64,000 nucleotides of DNA from CAYZQH01 sp050300015 (GCA_050300015.1 JBNKWZ010000027.1:186001-250000), one strand, 5' to 3'; shown: positions 25,985-35,346, counted from the first letter of the stretch. Made by a program: numbers and translations. Notes: generated by a model from the letters alone, not told the origin.

Positions 25985-26536
25985 TTAGTCTTCAGCTTGT
26001 TCAGAAAATACGTCATCGTATTCACACGCAGTTGCTTCCCAAGTGCTTAAAAGTGAAGCAGATGCGAGTCTATTCTGTTCACTAATACCCTCCTCAAGTT
26101 TGGCCAGCTTCTTCCCAGCCTTCTCCTGTCCATTTTGCATTGCCAGCGATAACCACATATGCGCATGTGGATGGCTGACTTTTGCGGTTGCCAGCCTCAC
26201 AAGTTTTTGTCCGGGTGCTGGGGTTCTCGAAACTTCGCCCAAATAAATTCGGCCAAGTTCATACATGGCATCAGCATGGTTTGCGTGTGCTGCCTTGCAC
26301 AGCCATTCGGTTGCCACTTGCGTGTCGAAGCCAAGCCCCATGCAGCAGTTGGCAAGCCCTAACTCGTATTGCGCTTGAACCTCTCCTGCTTCGGCTTTCT
26401 CTTCTAATTTTGCACGGGGAAGGCCTTTGACCGCGAGTGTTCCGCCATTGGTTGCAACAGCCACACAGCCAGTCAGAGAGGGGAAAAACAGCAATAATAA
26501 AATAGCGATTAATATTTTGGATTTAGGTGTAAGCAT
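25985..26536 (-). CDS. Sel1-repeat lipoprotein
   Basis: A 183-residue lipoprotein. The signal peptide (ILIAILLLLFFPSLTGC) ends in the lipobox LTGC with Cys24. After it, helical Sel1-like repeats are visible: AEAGEVQAQYELGLANC (about 52-68), AAHANHADAMYELGRIYLGE (about 87-106) and AHMWLSLAMQNGQEKAGKKL (about 129-148), each with the A-x-x-x-LG pattern. Such proteins are usually periplasmic scaffolds for protein-protein contact. The gene stands alone between the tRNA repeat region and an AraC regulator, reading the same way as the regulator. Partner unknown. Confidence 0.8.
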   Translation of the reverse strand: MLTPKSKILIAILLLLFFPSLTGCVAVATNGGTLAVKGLPRAKLEEKAEAGEVQAQYELGLANCCMGLGFDTQVATEWLCKAAHANHADAMYELGRIYLGEVSRTPAPGQKLVRLATAKVSHPHAHMWLSLAMQNGQEKAGKKLAKLEEGISEQNRLASASLLSTWEATACEYDDVFSEQAED

Positions 26537-26672
26537 GTTGGCAACCTCCTTAATGTTGGTAGAGGTACTTTATGCTTCTAGCAGTGAGACCACATTTGCA
26601 GAACGTGACAACTCATTGGCAGATGACGACAAGCCGGAAGGATAGTGTTATAGGAGGATATGGGCGACAATC

Positions 26673-27686
26673 CTAAAGGGATTTGCGAAATTGGGCTGGG
26701 GTTTGGTTAGCCCAACGCTTAAAAGCGCGGTAGAAAGTACTGGAATCAGAGAAGCCGAGCAAGAACGCGGTTTCCGTGATGGAAATACGCTGATCCTTAA
26801 GATACTCCAGCGCGGCTAAATGCCGAGTTTCATCGAGTAGACTGGCAAAGGATGTGCCTTCTTCTTCCAACCGTCGTTGCAGGGTGCGAGCCGATACATG
26901 AAGCTGGTCGGCAACGCTGTCGATCGAAATGGTACCACTTTCCAACGAGGCGAAAATCTTATCCTGTATAAGGTGTTTCACATTCTGATTGCCCGGCAGG
27001 TTTTTAACCACCTCTTCGGCAATCGGGGTTAGGTAATTGAGCAAGTTGTTATCCGAGTTCTTGATGGGTAAATCCAGTAAATCCCGATCAAACACCAGCT
27101 TGGATTCCTTAGCACCATTAATCACCTTACAGCGGAAAATGCGCTCATATACCTCAGTATCCGTGGCTTTGCCTTGAAGGTGAACTTCGATTGGGTTCCA
27201 GTCCACACCGGTAAAGTGCCTGCCACGAATCAGCCAAAAACCGAGCGCTGCTTCAATAAGTGAAGCGCTCATCATCACATTGATTTTTCCATAACGACAT
27301 CCAAAAGTTGCCTTATCGCCTTCAATTGTGAGTACAGGGGCCTCAAATTCCGCTGCAATGCTGCGGTAACGCGAAAAAATTTTGAATGCATCGCCCAGGT
27401 TTTTACTGTTCGCCAGCAGATAAGCGATGACCGTCGCTTTAACTTCCGTCATGGTCTCCACAACTTTCAGCCCGTAAGCGGGACCAAGAGAGTCTTCCAG
27501 GACTCGACGAATCGAGGTGAAGGCGGAAAAGGGCAGCCTGCCGTCGGGGTCAGTCAAACTTTCCACTGCCATCCCGGACGCCTGAATGAGTTCTCCTTTG
27601 TCCACCCCCATCTTTACGGCCGCCTCCACATAAGATGAGAAGACAGCAGAAGACACAGTCGGCTCTAATTTGCCCAGTATTCGCAT
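26673..27686 (-). CDS. AraC-family transcriptional regulator
   Basis: A 337-residue regulator with the arabinose-binding-like N-terminal domain (Arabinose_bd) and a C-terminal AraC double helix-turn-helix from about 245: IDSVADQLHVSARTLQRRLE and ITETAFLLGFSDSSTFYRAF are diagnostic. This subtype (OruR/ArgR-like layout) responds to small organic ligands. It is transcribed divergently from the PhlG-like hydrolase gene with about 120 nt between them, so it is the likely regulator of that gene and perhaps of the transporter and efflux genes beyond. The start has no strong ribosome-binding site. Confidence 0.9.
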   Translation of the reverse strand: MRILGKLEPTVSSAVFSSYVEAAVKMGVDKGELIQASGMAVESLTDPDGRLPFSAFTSIRRVLEDSLGPAYGLKVVETMTEVKATVIAYLLANSKNLGDAFKIFSRYRSIAAEFEAPVLTIEGDKATFGCRYGKINVMMSASLIEAALGFWLIRGRHFTGVDWNPIEVHLQGKATDTEVYERIFRCKVINGAKESKLVFDRDLLDLPIKNSDNNLLNYLTPIAEEVVKNLPGNQNVKHLIQDKIFASLESGTISIDSVADQLHVSARTLQRRLEEEGTSFASLLDETRHLAALEYLKDQRISITETAFLLGFSDSSTFYRAFKRWANQTPAQFRKSL

Positions 27687-27809
27687 AAATAGTCAACCGT
27701 GGTTTGCCAAAGCATTGTCGTTATTTGCCAATAATGTGTCGTTCATAGCCAATGGGTGTTTAGAGACGTTAGCGTATCTTATGCATCAATAGATTGGAAT
27801 GGCAAAGCG

Positions 27810-28472
27810 ATGCTTACTTTTTCTCACGATAAACTACCTGCTGAACTCGAAGGCTGGCTCAAACACCCAGTGATGCGCGCGTTAGATACAGCGTCGGTTC
27901 GCCAAAACAGGGTGGCACGAGGTGTAATTTCCACCTCAATCCGTCATCAGGAGTTAGACGGCGTAAACAGCGAAATGGCTTATCAATGGTTCAAATACTT
28001 TTGCTACCAACATTTGCGTTTGGCGAATGGTGAAAGAATATCAGCATTTAGTCTGTGGCACCCGAAAGACCACATCAGTTTCGAAATTCTGAATCACTCT
28101 TTGTCGGGTGAGATTGGACTCGCAAGAGGTGCCAGCGCTTTGGTCGTCGAGAAGCACGGTGACAATATATTGTGCAATGGCAAAGTAAAAATTATTGATT
28201 TAAGCAAAAAACGGTTTTCCGTAAAACATCATGGTTTGCTGTATCAAAACAGTTTTGTTTACGACGAATTTTTCGACACTGATAACGGATTGCAAATGAT
28301 CTCTAACTTGGTGAAAGTAGAGGGTAGATTTCAACATGAAGCGGATTGCTGCGCTGATTCTGAAATAAGCCTTGAAATTCAAGCCTGGATTGAGCATAAG
28401 ATTGAGGAAGTGGGTAACCTGCAAATTATTCTACCCAGCTTGATTCGAAACTCCTGCCTGAATCTCAGCTAG
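27810..28472 (+). CDS. PhlG-like C-C hydrolase (DAPG hydrolase family)
   Basis: From the ATG at 27810, 220 residues resemble the zinc-dependent DAPG hydrolase family (PhlG), which cleaves the acyl C-C bond of 2,4-diacetylphloroglucinol. Diagnostic blocks are VNSEMAYQWFKYF followed by FSLWHPKDHISFEI, carrying the likely zinc ligands His84/His88, and the C-terminal HKIEEVGNLQIILPSL (His196, Glu199/Glu200), equivalent to the H-xxx-E metal pair. It is shorter than PhlG (about 290). There is a possible upstream start at 27756. Flanked by an AraC regulator and a transporter, it probably detoxifies or uses a phenolic or polyketide compound; the substrate is unknown. Its 3' end overlaps the opposing transporter gene by 42 nt. 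Confidence 0.7.
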   Translation: MLTFSHDKLPAELEGWLKHPVMRALDTASVRQNRVARGVISTSIRHQELDGVNSEMAYQWFKYFCYQHLRLANGERISAFSLWHPKDHISFEILNHSLSGEIGLARGASALVVEKHGDNILCNGKVKIIDLSKKRFSVKHHGLLYQNSFVYDEFFDTDNGLQMISNLVKVEGRFQHEADCCADSEISLEIQAWIEHKIEEVGNLQIILPSLIRNSCLNLS

Positions 28473-29792
28473 GTGATTTTCAGATAAAGAGTAGCGTTTC
28501 ATTAGCAGCGCGCTCGCCAGCATAAATACAGCGGGAAGCACGCTAAAACAGACGTAGATAGCTCGGATTGCGCTTGTCGGTTGGTATATATTTTCGGAAT
28601 CAGAAGATTCCATATATCCACTAAGGCCGAGAACCAGGCCGACCAAAGCAATACCCAAAGCGGTCGAGCTTTTCTCAGCGAAAGAAAATATTCCAGCCAG
28701 CAAGCATTTTCGATTGGTGCCCGACATCTTCATGTCGTAGTCAATGGTATCTGGCAGCATGGATTGGCCCATCACAATAATGCCGCCAAAACATGCACCA
28801 ATAAGAGACGCTCTGAAGATAAACAAAGCAATACTTTCTTCTGATGAGCTGAGTAACCAGGTTAAGTTGATACAGGCTAGCGCAAGGCAAATGTAAACAA
28901 AGAGCGTGTGCTTGGCAAAGGTTTTGCCTAGTTTAAGCCAGACAGGTTGAAACAAAATCACGCAGACAAAAAAGCACAGATAAAACAGGGCGATGAAGCG
29001 GTCTGACCTGCCCAATACATATTGAGTGAAGTAGGCTCCCGAAGCACTCAATACAGCAACACCCGTAAAAAAGACAAATTTGGAACAGACCAAGACACAA
29101 AAATGCTGATTGTTCTTCACCAAACTGAGTTTGAATGTAAAGGATGTTTGATCGGGAGCTGAGGAAATCTTGGATACCCTCTGTCGGCTAGCAAGATAAG
29201 CAAACAGTAGAAAGATCAAAATGAACGGTGCAATCACCAAAGACATGGATTCATGACCAACTTGAGTGCGGCCAAATTTAAATAGCAACAAAGGTGCGAG
29301 CAAGCCACCAATAAGACCGCCAACAGCAATGCCGATGGCGCGAAACGACAGCAAGAAATTACGCTGGTGGTAATGCTCAGCTAGATCGACGGACATGGAT
29401 AAGTACGGCACGCTGAATATCGTGTAAGCCGTGGCAAAAAACAACAGCGTGAACGTCATGTAACAAAGCGTCAGTAGGTTGTTTGAAAAATCCGGCACGT
29501 TGAAAACCAACAGGTATGCTACTGGGCAGGTTATCGCACCGAGTAGGATAAACAGACTGAAATTGTTGGAGTGCAAGGAACGGTGATCCGCAATACGCCC
29601 CATTAAGGGGTCTGTAATTGCGTCATAGATTTTGGAAACAGCAAAAATTAAGCCCGCTGCAGTGGCGGCAATATCCAGGTAATCGGTCATGAACCTCAAG
29701 ATTAAGGTTCTCGACAAATTCATGGTGGCCATGCCGGCACTGCCCATGCCCCAGCACATAAAGATTAAGGTAGTCGTATTTATTAATTTCAT
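28431..29792 (-). CDS. GPH/MFS-type sugar-cation symporter family transporter
   Basis: A 453-residue inner-membrane protein with about 12 hydrophobic helices. KIYDAITDPLMGRIADH (about 53-69) is the signature loop of the glycoside-pentoside-hexuronide:cation symporter family (MFS_2). RNFLLSFRAIGIAVGGLIGG and GTNRKCLLAGIFSFAEKSS fit the later conserved loops. It imports a polar solute with Na+ or H+. The neighbours (PhlG-like enzyme, RND efflux) suggest an aromatic or glycosylated ligand rather than a plain sugar, but that is inference. It diverges from the efflux adaptor gene with only 51 nt between starts, and converges with the hydrolase gene. Confidence 0.85.
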   Translation of the reverse strand: MKLINTTTLIFMCWGMGSAGMATMNLSRTLILRFMTDYLDIAATAAGLIFAVSKIYDAITDPLMGRIADHRSLHSNNFSLFILLGAITCPVAYLLVFNVPDFSNNLLTLCYMTFTLLFFATAYTIFSVPYLSMSVDLAEHYHQRNFLLSFRAIGIAVGGLIGGLLAPLLLFKFGRTQVGHESMSLVIAPFILIFLLFAYLASRQRVSKISSAPDQTSFTFKLSLVKNNQHFCVLVCSKFVFFTGVAVLSASGAYFTQYVLGRSDRFIALFYLCFFVCVILFQPVWLKLGKTFAKHTLFVYICLALACINLTWLLSSSEESIALFIFRASLIGACFGGIIVMGQSMLPDTIDYDMKMSGTNRKCLLAGIFSFAEKSSTALGIALVGLVLGLSGYMESSDSENIYQPTSAIRAIYVCFSVLPAVFMLASALLMKRYSLSENHLAEIQAGVSNQAG

Positions 29793-29843
29793 TAATTCAA
29801 CGTTTTACCATTTTATTTTGCAAACAATTTAGGAGCAAAACAG

Positions 29844-30929
29844 ATGAGCAGGAAACTATTGAGCACGAGTATAGTGATTTTCGTATTGAGTCTAAACGCT
29901 TGTTCGGACAAAGATCAAGCTGCAATCGAAAAAGTTGTACGCCCGGTCCGCACTGTGACAGTGACATTACAAAATGAAATCGGTGGCCGCGAATTTTCCG
30001 GCGTAGTGGATGCAGATCGCAAAGTGGATCTGGCCTTCCGTGTGGGTGGGTCATTGAAGGAGATACCCGTTCTTCAAGGGGACAGGGTTAAGCAAGACCA
30101 AATATTGGCACAACTCGACCAAACCGATTTCGAGATTCAGGTTAAAGCACAGCAGGCGGAATACGATCGAGCCAAAGCCGAATATGAGCGTGCGAAGACT
30201 TTGGTCGAGCGCCAATTGATTGCCCAGGCTGATTTCGAAAAAATTGAAGCTCAGTACTTCGTGTCTGAAGCGCAACTGGAAAAATCCAAACAAGATCTCG
30301 CCTATACCACCATCAGGGCTCCGTTTGAGGGTTACATTGCCAGCCGCTATGTCGACAACTTCTCTGAAGTCTCGGCGCGTACACCTATCGTCACCTTAAT
30401 GGATTTAAGTTCTCTCGTTATCACCATTGAAGTCCCCGAAAGCGTCATGATCAAAGCTCAGCGTGAAAATATACGCCCGGATCTTTACGCCACATTCGAA
30501 GGCCACGAAGCGAGCCAGTTTCCGCTTAGTATTAAAGAAATTGCAGCCCAGCCCAATGCGGGTACCCAAACCTACCCGGTGATCTTGAGTTTGCCGCCCA
30601 TCACAACACTCAATATTTTACCGGGCATGTCTGCGGTGGTGGGGGTGCGCCCTTTTGAAAAAGAGTCTGGCGCTCTGCACGTGGCGTATTTGCCCCCTCA
30701 ATCCGTTCTGGAGGACAGTGATGGCCGCTATGTATATGTTGCCGTCCCGCAAGATGAGACGCAGGTCGAAGGCCGCGCAACCATCGCAAGAAAAAATGTC
30801 GAGGTTGGCGATATCTCACCGTATGGCATTGAAATCACGCACGGCTTGGCCGAAGGCGATGAAGTCGTCACCGCAGGCATGAGCCAAATCACCCCCGACA
30901 TGCATGTCGCACTCATGGCAAAAAATTAA
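29844..30929 (+). CDS. RND efflux periplasmic adaptor (HlyD family), lipoprotein
   Basis: A 361-residue membrane-fusion protein linking an RND pump to an outer-membrane channel. Signal peptide with lipobox LNAC (Cys20). The lipoyl/barrel-sandwich block GGSLKEIPVLQGDRVKQDQI (about 70-89) leads to a coiled coil rich in alanine and lysine (about 95-150). DLAYTTIRAPFEGYIASRYV completes the lipoyl domain, then beta-barrel and membrane-proximal domains. A TTAGGAG ribosome-binding site precedes the ATG. The pump gene follows after 10 nt. No outer-membrane channel gene is next to it, so a TolC-type protein elsewhere is probably used. Confidence 0.92.
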   Translation: MSRKLLSTSIVIFVLSLNACSDKDQAAIEKVVRPVRTVTVTLQNEIGGREFSGVVDADRKVDLAFRVGGSLKEIPVLQGDRVKQDQILAQLDQTDFEIQVKAQQAEYDRAKAEYERAKTLVERQLIAQADFEKIEAQYFVSEAQLEKSKQDLAYTTIRAPFEGYIASRYVDNFSEVSARTPIVTLMDLSSLVITIEVPESVMIKAQRENIRPDLYATFEGHEASQFPLSIKEIAAQPNAGTQTYPVILSLPPITTLNILPGMSAVVGVRPFEKESGALHVAYLPPQSVLEDSDGRYVYVAVPQDETQVEGRATIARKNVEVGDISPYGIEITHGLAEGDEVVTAGMSQITPDMHVALMAKN

Positions 30930-30939
30930 GGACTGCATC

Positions 30940-33900
30940 ATGAACCTGACTAAGTTCTCTTTAGAAAATAATCGCACGGCCTTTGTATTGTTAGGCGTGT
31001 TGTTGTTTGCGGGCTTTATGGCATTTCAATCCATGCCCAGAGCTTACGACCCCGGCTTTACCATTCGTGCAGCACAGGTCGTCACCCAATTTCCTGGTGC
31101 AAGCTCAGAGCGAGTTGAACAATTGGTGACCGACAAAATAGAAGAAGCCATTCAGGAAATGCCCGAGCTGGATTTTGTGACCAGTGAATCGCGCGCGGGT
31201 GTGTCCATCGTTGTGGTCAACATCAAAGAAAGCTACAAAAACATGCGCCCCATTTGGGATTCTCTGCGGCGCAAAGTCGATGGCGTAACACCAGACTTGC
31301 CCGAAGGCATTGTCGGCCCCTTTGTGAACGACGAATTTGGTGATGTCTTCGGTATTGTTCTCACCATTACCGGTGAAGGCTTTAGCTATGCCGAGCTGGA
31401 ACAAATCGCCGAGGATTCGCGCCGTGAATACTTGCGCATTGGCGATGCCGCCAAAGTTGATATTTTCGGCGCACAGGAAGAGCGCGTATTTATTGATTAC
31501 GACAACGCGCGCCTTTCAGAACTTAACATTTCACCCTATCAACTCTCTCAAATGCTCGATTCCAGAAACATCGTGTCACCCGGTGGCGCCATCACCCTGG
31601 GGCCAGAGCGCATCATGCTGGAAGCGACCGGTAATTTTGAATCGGTGGAGGATATACGTAATACGGTAATTCGCATTCCCAACTCCCAAACCTTGGTACT
31701 GCTAAAAGACATTGCGAATGTCTATCGTGCTTACATCGATCCAGCCCAGTACAAAGTAAATTCCAGTGGTCAACCCGCTTTGGCATTAGCGATTTCTATG
31801 CGAGAGGGTGGAAACAACATTACCTTGGGCGATGAAGTCCTAAAAATCACCCAGCGTTTACAAAACGCCTACCCCATTGGCGTTGATTTTAACGTGATCA
31901 ATTTTTCCCCCGAAGAAGTCGACATCAAAGTGAAAAGCTTTGTTTCTAATTTGTTGCAGGCCATCGCCGTCGTCACCTTGGTGATGCTATTCAGCTTAGG
32001 CATGCGAACCGGTTTAATTGTCGCTGCGCTGATTCCGTTTAGCATGCTCATTGCCTTATTAGTGATGGATGTGTTTTCCATTGGGCTCGATCAGATTTCC
32101 CTGGCGGCATTAATTATTGCGTTGGGCATGTTGGTGGATAACGGCATCGTCATGTCAGAAAGCATCATGGTGCAAATGTCAGAAGGCAAAAATAAACCGG
32201 AAGCGGCCATCACCTCGGCCAATGAACTAAAAATTCCCCTATTAACGTCCTCTTTAACCACTGCCGCCGCTTTTTTGCCAATTTATTTGGCGGAGTCCAG
32301 TACCGGTGAATTTACTGCTTCATTGTTTAAAGTTGTCACGATCACGCTATTGGTTTCCTGGGTTCTGTCCATGACCATTATTCCGTTATTGTGTGTGTTG
32401 TTTTTAAAGGTCAAAGAATCGAAGCAGGAATTCAACAGCACATTTTATAATTCCTATCGCAGTGTGTTAGCACTGTTAATTAAATTTCGTTACCTATCAC
32501 TGATCGTGGTCGTCGCGCTCTTTGTGCTATCACTTCAAGGCCTGAGATACGTGCCCAATATTTTCTTTCCTCCTTCGGATCGTACCTACTTCAAAGTGGA
32601 GCTGGAATTACCGCAAGGCCGCTCTCTGCAAAACATGGAGCAGGTGGTGGCAGGAGTGGAAACCTTTGTGACGGAAGAGTTAGCACAGCAGGTGAATGAC
32701 ACTCCGGCCGTCACCGATTGGATATCCTACATTGGCAATGGCGGAGCGCGTTTTGTATTAACCCACACACCTAAACCCAATTCCCCCAGTTACGCGCTCA
32801 TGGTAATTAATACCACTTCTGCCGAAGTGATTGATGGCGCCATGGAAAAAATCGAAGATTTTGTCAGAGACAACTACCCGGATGCTGTTGCCAAATTGAA
32901 AAAAATCGAAACCGGTGCGCCTATTGATAACCCCGTGGAGTTTCGCATTTCCGGGAAAGATTCGGATCGCTTATTTGCCATCGTGCGTGATTTAAAACAG
33001 GAAATGAATCGCAATCCAAATTTAAAAAATGTCACGGACAATTGGGGCATTCGCTCTAAAAAGTTATTGGTGAACATCGATCAAGCCCGTGCCTTGCGCG
33101 CCGGAGTGAGCAGTGAAGACATTGCGATGTCACTGCAAACGGGAATGGCGGGCGTGCAGCTCACGCAATATCGCGAAGGTTCCGACATTATTCCTGTTAC
33201 TTTGCGGTCTGAAGCAGCATTGGCAAGTGACATTACCAAATTGGAAGGCCTGTCGGTCTACGCGCAATCTTCCGGAATCAGCGTTCCTTTGGAGCAAGTG
33301 GCCCATATTGATGTCGTCTGGGAACCGGGAAAAATCCTGCGCCGTGATCGCGTCAAAACCGTGACCGTAGGCGCGCAATTGGTGGGCGATTACACCGCCG
33401 CCGAAGGCTTTACGCAACTACAAGCCTGGTTAGAGGCCGAGTCCAAAAATTGGGATTTGGGCTATCGCTATGACTTAGGGGGTGAAGCGGAATCCTCCGC
33501 CAAAGCCAACCAATCCATTATGGATAAATTACCCATCGCCGCACTGATTATCGTGATCTTGTTGGTGGGCCAATTTAACTCTGTACGCAAAGCCAGCATC
33601 GTGTTACTCACCATACCCCTGGGCATGATTGGCGTCATTGTCGGCTTATTGGTGCTGCGTTCCTTTATGGGTTTTATGACCCTGCTCGGGATTATTTCCC
33701 TGGCTGGCATCGTGATTAACAATGCCATAGTCTTGCTGGAAAGAATTCAACTGGAAATCGATGAGTTCAAACGCACACCCTTTGAAGCAGTGCTCGAAGC
33801 CGCACAACGTCGCGCTCGCCCGATCCTACTCACCACCGCCACCACCGTACTGGGCTTAATTCCCCTGTATTTGGGCGGCGGCGAAATGTGGGAACCGATG

Positions 33901-33999
33901 GCCGTGTCCATTATGTGCGGTTTATTGTTCGCAACCTTGCTGACATTGCTCGTCGTGCCCGTATTGTACTCCATACTGTTCAGAGTAAAGCTTAACTAG
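30940..33999 (+). CDS. RND efflux transporter, inner-membrane pump
   Basis: A 1019-residue AcrB-like RND pump (AcrB/AcrD/AcrF family). I start at the ATG at 30940 with AAGGA in front; the open frame from 30904 runs inside the adaptor gene. The N-terminal helix, VVTQFPGASSERVEQLVTDK, and the charged helix IIALGMLVDNGIVMSE (TM4) are typical. Only one aspartate is present where AcrB has two, as in several HAE/HME subgroups. C-terminal helices contain GIVINNAIVLLERI and RARPILLTTATTVLGL. Together with its adaptor it exports a toxic compound, probably linked to the adjacent hydrolase and transporter. Confidence 0.93.
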   Translation: MNLTKFSLENNRTAFVLLGVLLFAGFMAFQSMPRAYDPGFTIRAAQVVTQFPGASSERVEQLVTDKIEEAIQEMPELDFVTSESRAGVSIVVVNIKESYKNMRPIWDSLRRKVDGVTPDLPEGIVGPFVNDEFGDVFGIVLTITGEGFSYAELEQIAEDSRREYLRIGDAAKVDIFGAQEERVFIDYDNARLSELNISPYQLSQMLDSRNIVSPGGAITLGPERIMLEATGNFESVEDIRNTVIRIPNSQTLVLLKDIANVYRAYIDPAQYKVNSSGQPALALAISMREGGNNITLGDEVLKITQRLQNAYPIGVDFNVINFSPEEVDIKVKSFVSNLLQAIAVVTLVMLFSLGMRTGLIVAALIPFSMLIALLVMDVFSIGLDQISLAALIIALGMLVDNGIVMSESIMVQMSEGKNKPEAAITSANELKIPLLTSSLTTAAAFLPIYLAESSTGEFTASLFKVVTITLLVSWVLSMTIIPLLCVLFLKVKESKQEFNSTFYNSYRSVLALLIKFRYLSLIVVVALFVLSLQGLRYVPNIFFPPSDRTYFKVELELPQGRSLQNMEQVVAGVETFVTEELAQQVNDTPAVTDWISYIGNGGARFVLTHTPKPNSPSYALMVINTTSAEVIDGAMEKIEDFVRDNYPDAVAKLKKIETGAPIDNPVEFRISGKDSDRLFAIVRDLKQEMNRNPNLKNVTDNWGIRSKKLLVNIDQARALRAGVSSEDIAMSLQTGMAGVQLTQYREGSDIIPVTLRSEAALASDITKLEGLSVYAQSSGISVPLEQVAHIDVVWEPGKILRRDRVKTVTVGAQLVGDYTAAEGFTQLQAWLEAESKNWDLGYRYDLGGEAESSAKANQSIMDKLPIAALIIVILLVGQFNSVRKASIVLLTIPLGMIGVIVGLLVLRSFMGFMTLLGIISLAGIVINNAIVLLERIQLEIDEFKRTPFEAVLEAAQRRARPILLTTATTVLGLIPLYLGGGEMWEPMAVSIMCGLLFATLLTLLVVPVLYSILFRVKLN

Positions 34000-34139
34000 G
34001 GAACCTCTGAGAAATGGCCGATTTTCCCTGTGGCGGCGTTAGCTCCGCACTCAAGTCCTCATTTACTCCATGTAAACTGCGGCTTTCCGTGCGGTGCTGC
34101 CTGCCCACAGAAAAAATATACTCATTTTTAAGAGGTTCC
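34000..34139. repeat. 140-bp MITE-like palindromic element
   Basis: The element starts with GGAACCTCT, immediately after the RND stop, and ends with AGAGGTTCC. The first about 35 and last about 36 bases are imperfect inverted repeats (GGAACCTCTgAgAAATG against GGAACCTCTtAaAAATG). The middle contains smaller palindromes around TTTACTCCATGTAAA. Elements of this kind (GGAACCTCT ends, with a CCTCATTTACTCC core) are, as I recall, scattered in Pseudomonas, Nitrosomonas and other genomes as non-autonomous MITEs. It would fold into a long hairpin in RNA and may end transcription of the efflux operon. Confidence 0.8.
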
Positions 34140-34187
34140 ATAGCAAAAAACGCCCGGTGAATTTCACGGCAGAAATAGGATTTTACG

Positions 34188-34619
34188 ATGACTCTTTATG
34201 AATTACTCGATCTCAACATCAGCGCAGGGACGCGTATTGATGTGCAGCTCAGCATTTTTATCACCGTGCATCTGGCGATCTTCGGTGGAATTATTTACGT
34301 CGATCGCCCCCTGCGCCACAATGAAAAAATTGCCAGCTTAATTATTTACACTATTTTTGCGTTTTTGAATTATCGCATTCTGCAAAATCAACTGGTGCTC
34401 TCCGTCAGTTTGGTGAATGAAATTGCTAAGTTGGCGGATGATCCATGCTGCCTTAACAATGGCACGGTGAAATATTTTTCTGGCCAGATTCATTCTGGCT
34501 TTCATACCCTCAAAGAAGCTTTCCTAATTATTGGCCATATCGTTTTTTACATTATTGTGTTGTTATCCATCTTATTCGATAAAGCCTTGTCTAAAATGGG
34601 TAGCCCGACTACCCATTAG
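34188..34619 (+). CDS. Unknown integral membrane protein
   Basis: A 143-residue protein with about four hydrophobic helices (for example LSIFITVHLAIFGGIIYV, ASLIIYTIFAFLNYRIL and IIGHIVFYIIVLLSILF). A loop between helices 3 and 4 contains a Cys-Cys pair (DDPCCLNNG). I do not recognise the family. It precedes a potassium-channel-like gene by 34 nt on the same strand, which suggests a two-gene unit. It lies directly after the 140-bp palindromic element, whose insertion may have separated it from the efflux operon. Confidence 0.7.
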   Translation: MTLYELLDLNISAGTRIDVQLSIFITVHLAIFGGIIYVDRPLRHNEKIASLIIYTIFAFLNYRILQNQLVLSVSLVNEIAKLADDPCCLNNGTVKYFSGQIHSGFHTLKEAFLIIGHIVFYIIVLLSILFDKALSKMGSPTTH

Positions 34620-34653
34620 CCAAAAGGATTCCCAAGTAAAACGGAGCCAGAGT

Positions 34654-35346
34654 ATGAATATGAACGCCATTAAAGAACATCGCTTCGCCTTGGTATTCTT
34701 CGTCATCATTCTGGTCTTTTTTCTCGGTTCCTCCGGCAATCGCTGGTACTCGGGAAATTGGATGGAGCCTGCGAGTATCACCATTGTGAACGTGCTTTTG
34801 TTCGGAGTGATGTTCGGTGTCGCGAAAAGCCGCATCGAAAAAGGCCTATTGGGATTCGCCTTTGCTGGCTTGCTCATCTTAATTGCTTTGCTTCATGCGA
34901 CTTCTATTGATATTCCTCACTACGTCCCCAATGCCTTGACCCTCATGTTTCTCTCCATGTGCTGCTGGATTGTTTTGCGATTTCTCGCCGGGCAAAGCCA
35001 GGTATCGAGCGACACCTTGTTTGGCGCACTCTGTGGCTACGCCATTATCATCATGGTATTTGCCGCCATCTACGTCCTGCTAGATTCCGTCCATCCGGGT
35101 TCATTTCACATTGCACAAGGCTTGCAAGCCGCCAATGACCACATCAGCATTGCCGAATCGTCTAACGCACTGTATTTTAGCGTAGTGACCATCACCACTC
35201 TGGGCTATGGCGATATTAGCCCAGTAAGCCAGGCAGCCCGCTTGTTTCCGTCATTTGAGGCCTTTGTGGGGCAGTTGTATTTGGCGATATTGATCGCCAG
35301 GCTGGTGGGCTTGCATCTTTTGGGTTCCGGGAACTCAGTTAATTAG
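34654..35346 (+). CDS. Potassium-channel-like membrane protein
   Basis: From the ATG at 34654, preceded by GGAGCCAGAGT, 230 residues. Five to six hydrophobic helices lead to a pore loop VVTITTLGYGDISPVSQAA (about 172-190), which contains the K+ selectivity filter TLGYGD of the two-helix channel family (Ion_trans_2). The final helix LYLAILIARLVGLHL is the inner pore helix. There is no RCK/TrkA-N regulatory domain at the C-terminus, so gating must come from elsewhere. The long N-terminal helical part is not a voltage sensor by its charges. A K+-channel role is inferred from the filter. Confidence 0.85.
   Translation: MNMNAIKEHRFALVFFVIILVFFLGSSGNRWYSGNWMEPASITIVNVLLFGVMFGVAKSRIEKGLLGFAFAGLLILIALLHATSIDIPHYVPNALTLMFLSMCCWIVLRFLAGQSQVSSDTLFGALCGYAIIIMVFAAIYVLLDSVHPGSFHIAQGLQAANDHISIAESSNALYFSVVTITTLGYGDISPVSQAARLFPSFEAFVGQLYLAILIARLVGLHLLGSGNSVN

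Noticed and set aside
25747..26025. 92-codon minus-strand frame overlapping the tRNA repeat
   Set aside because: It runs through the duplicated tRNA end and the start of the Sel1 gene tail; composition is not protein-like and no start signal is present.
33997..34187. Reading the 34.0-34.14 kb hairpin as a simple Rho-independent terminator
   Set aside because: The 35-bp imperfect terminal repeats and length of 140 bp fit a mobile miniature element better; termination may be a side effect.
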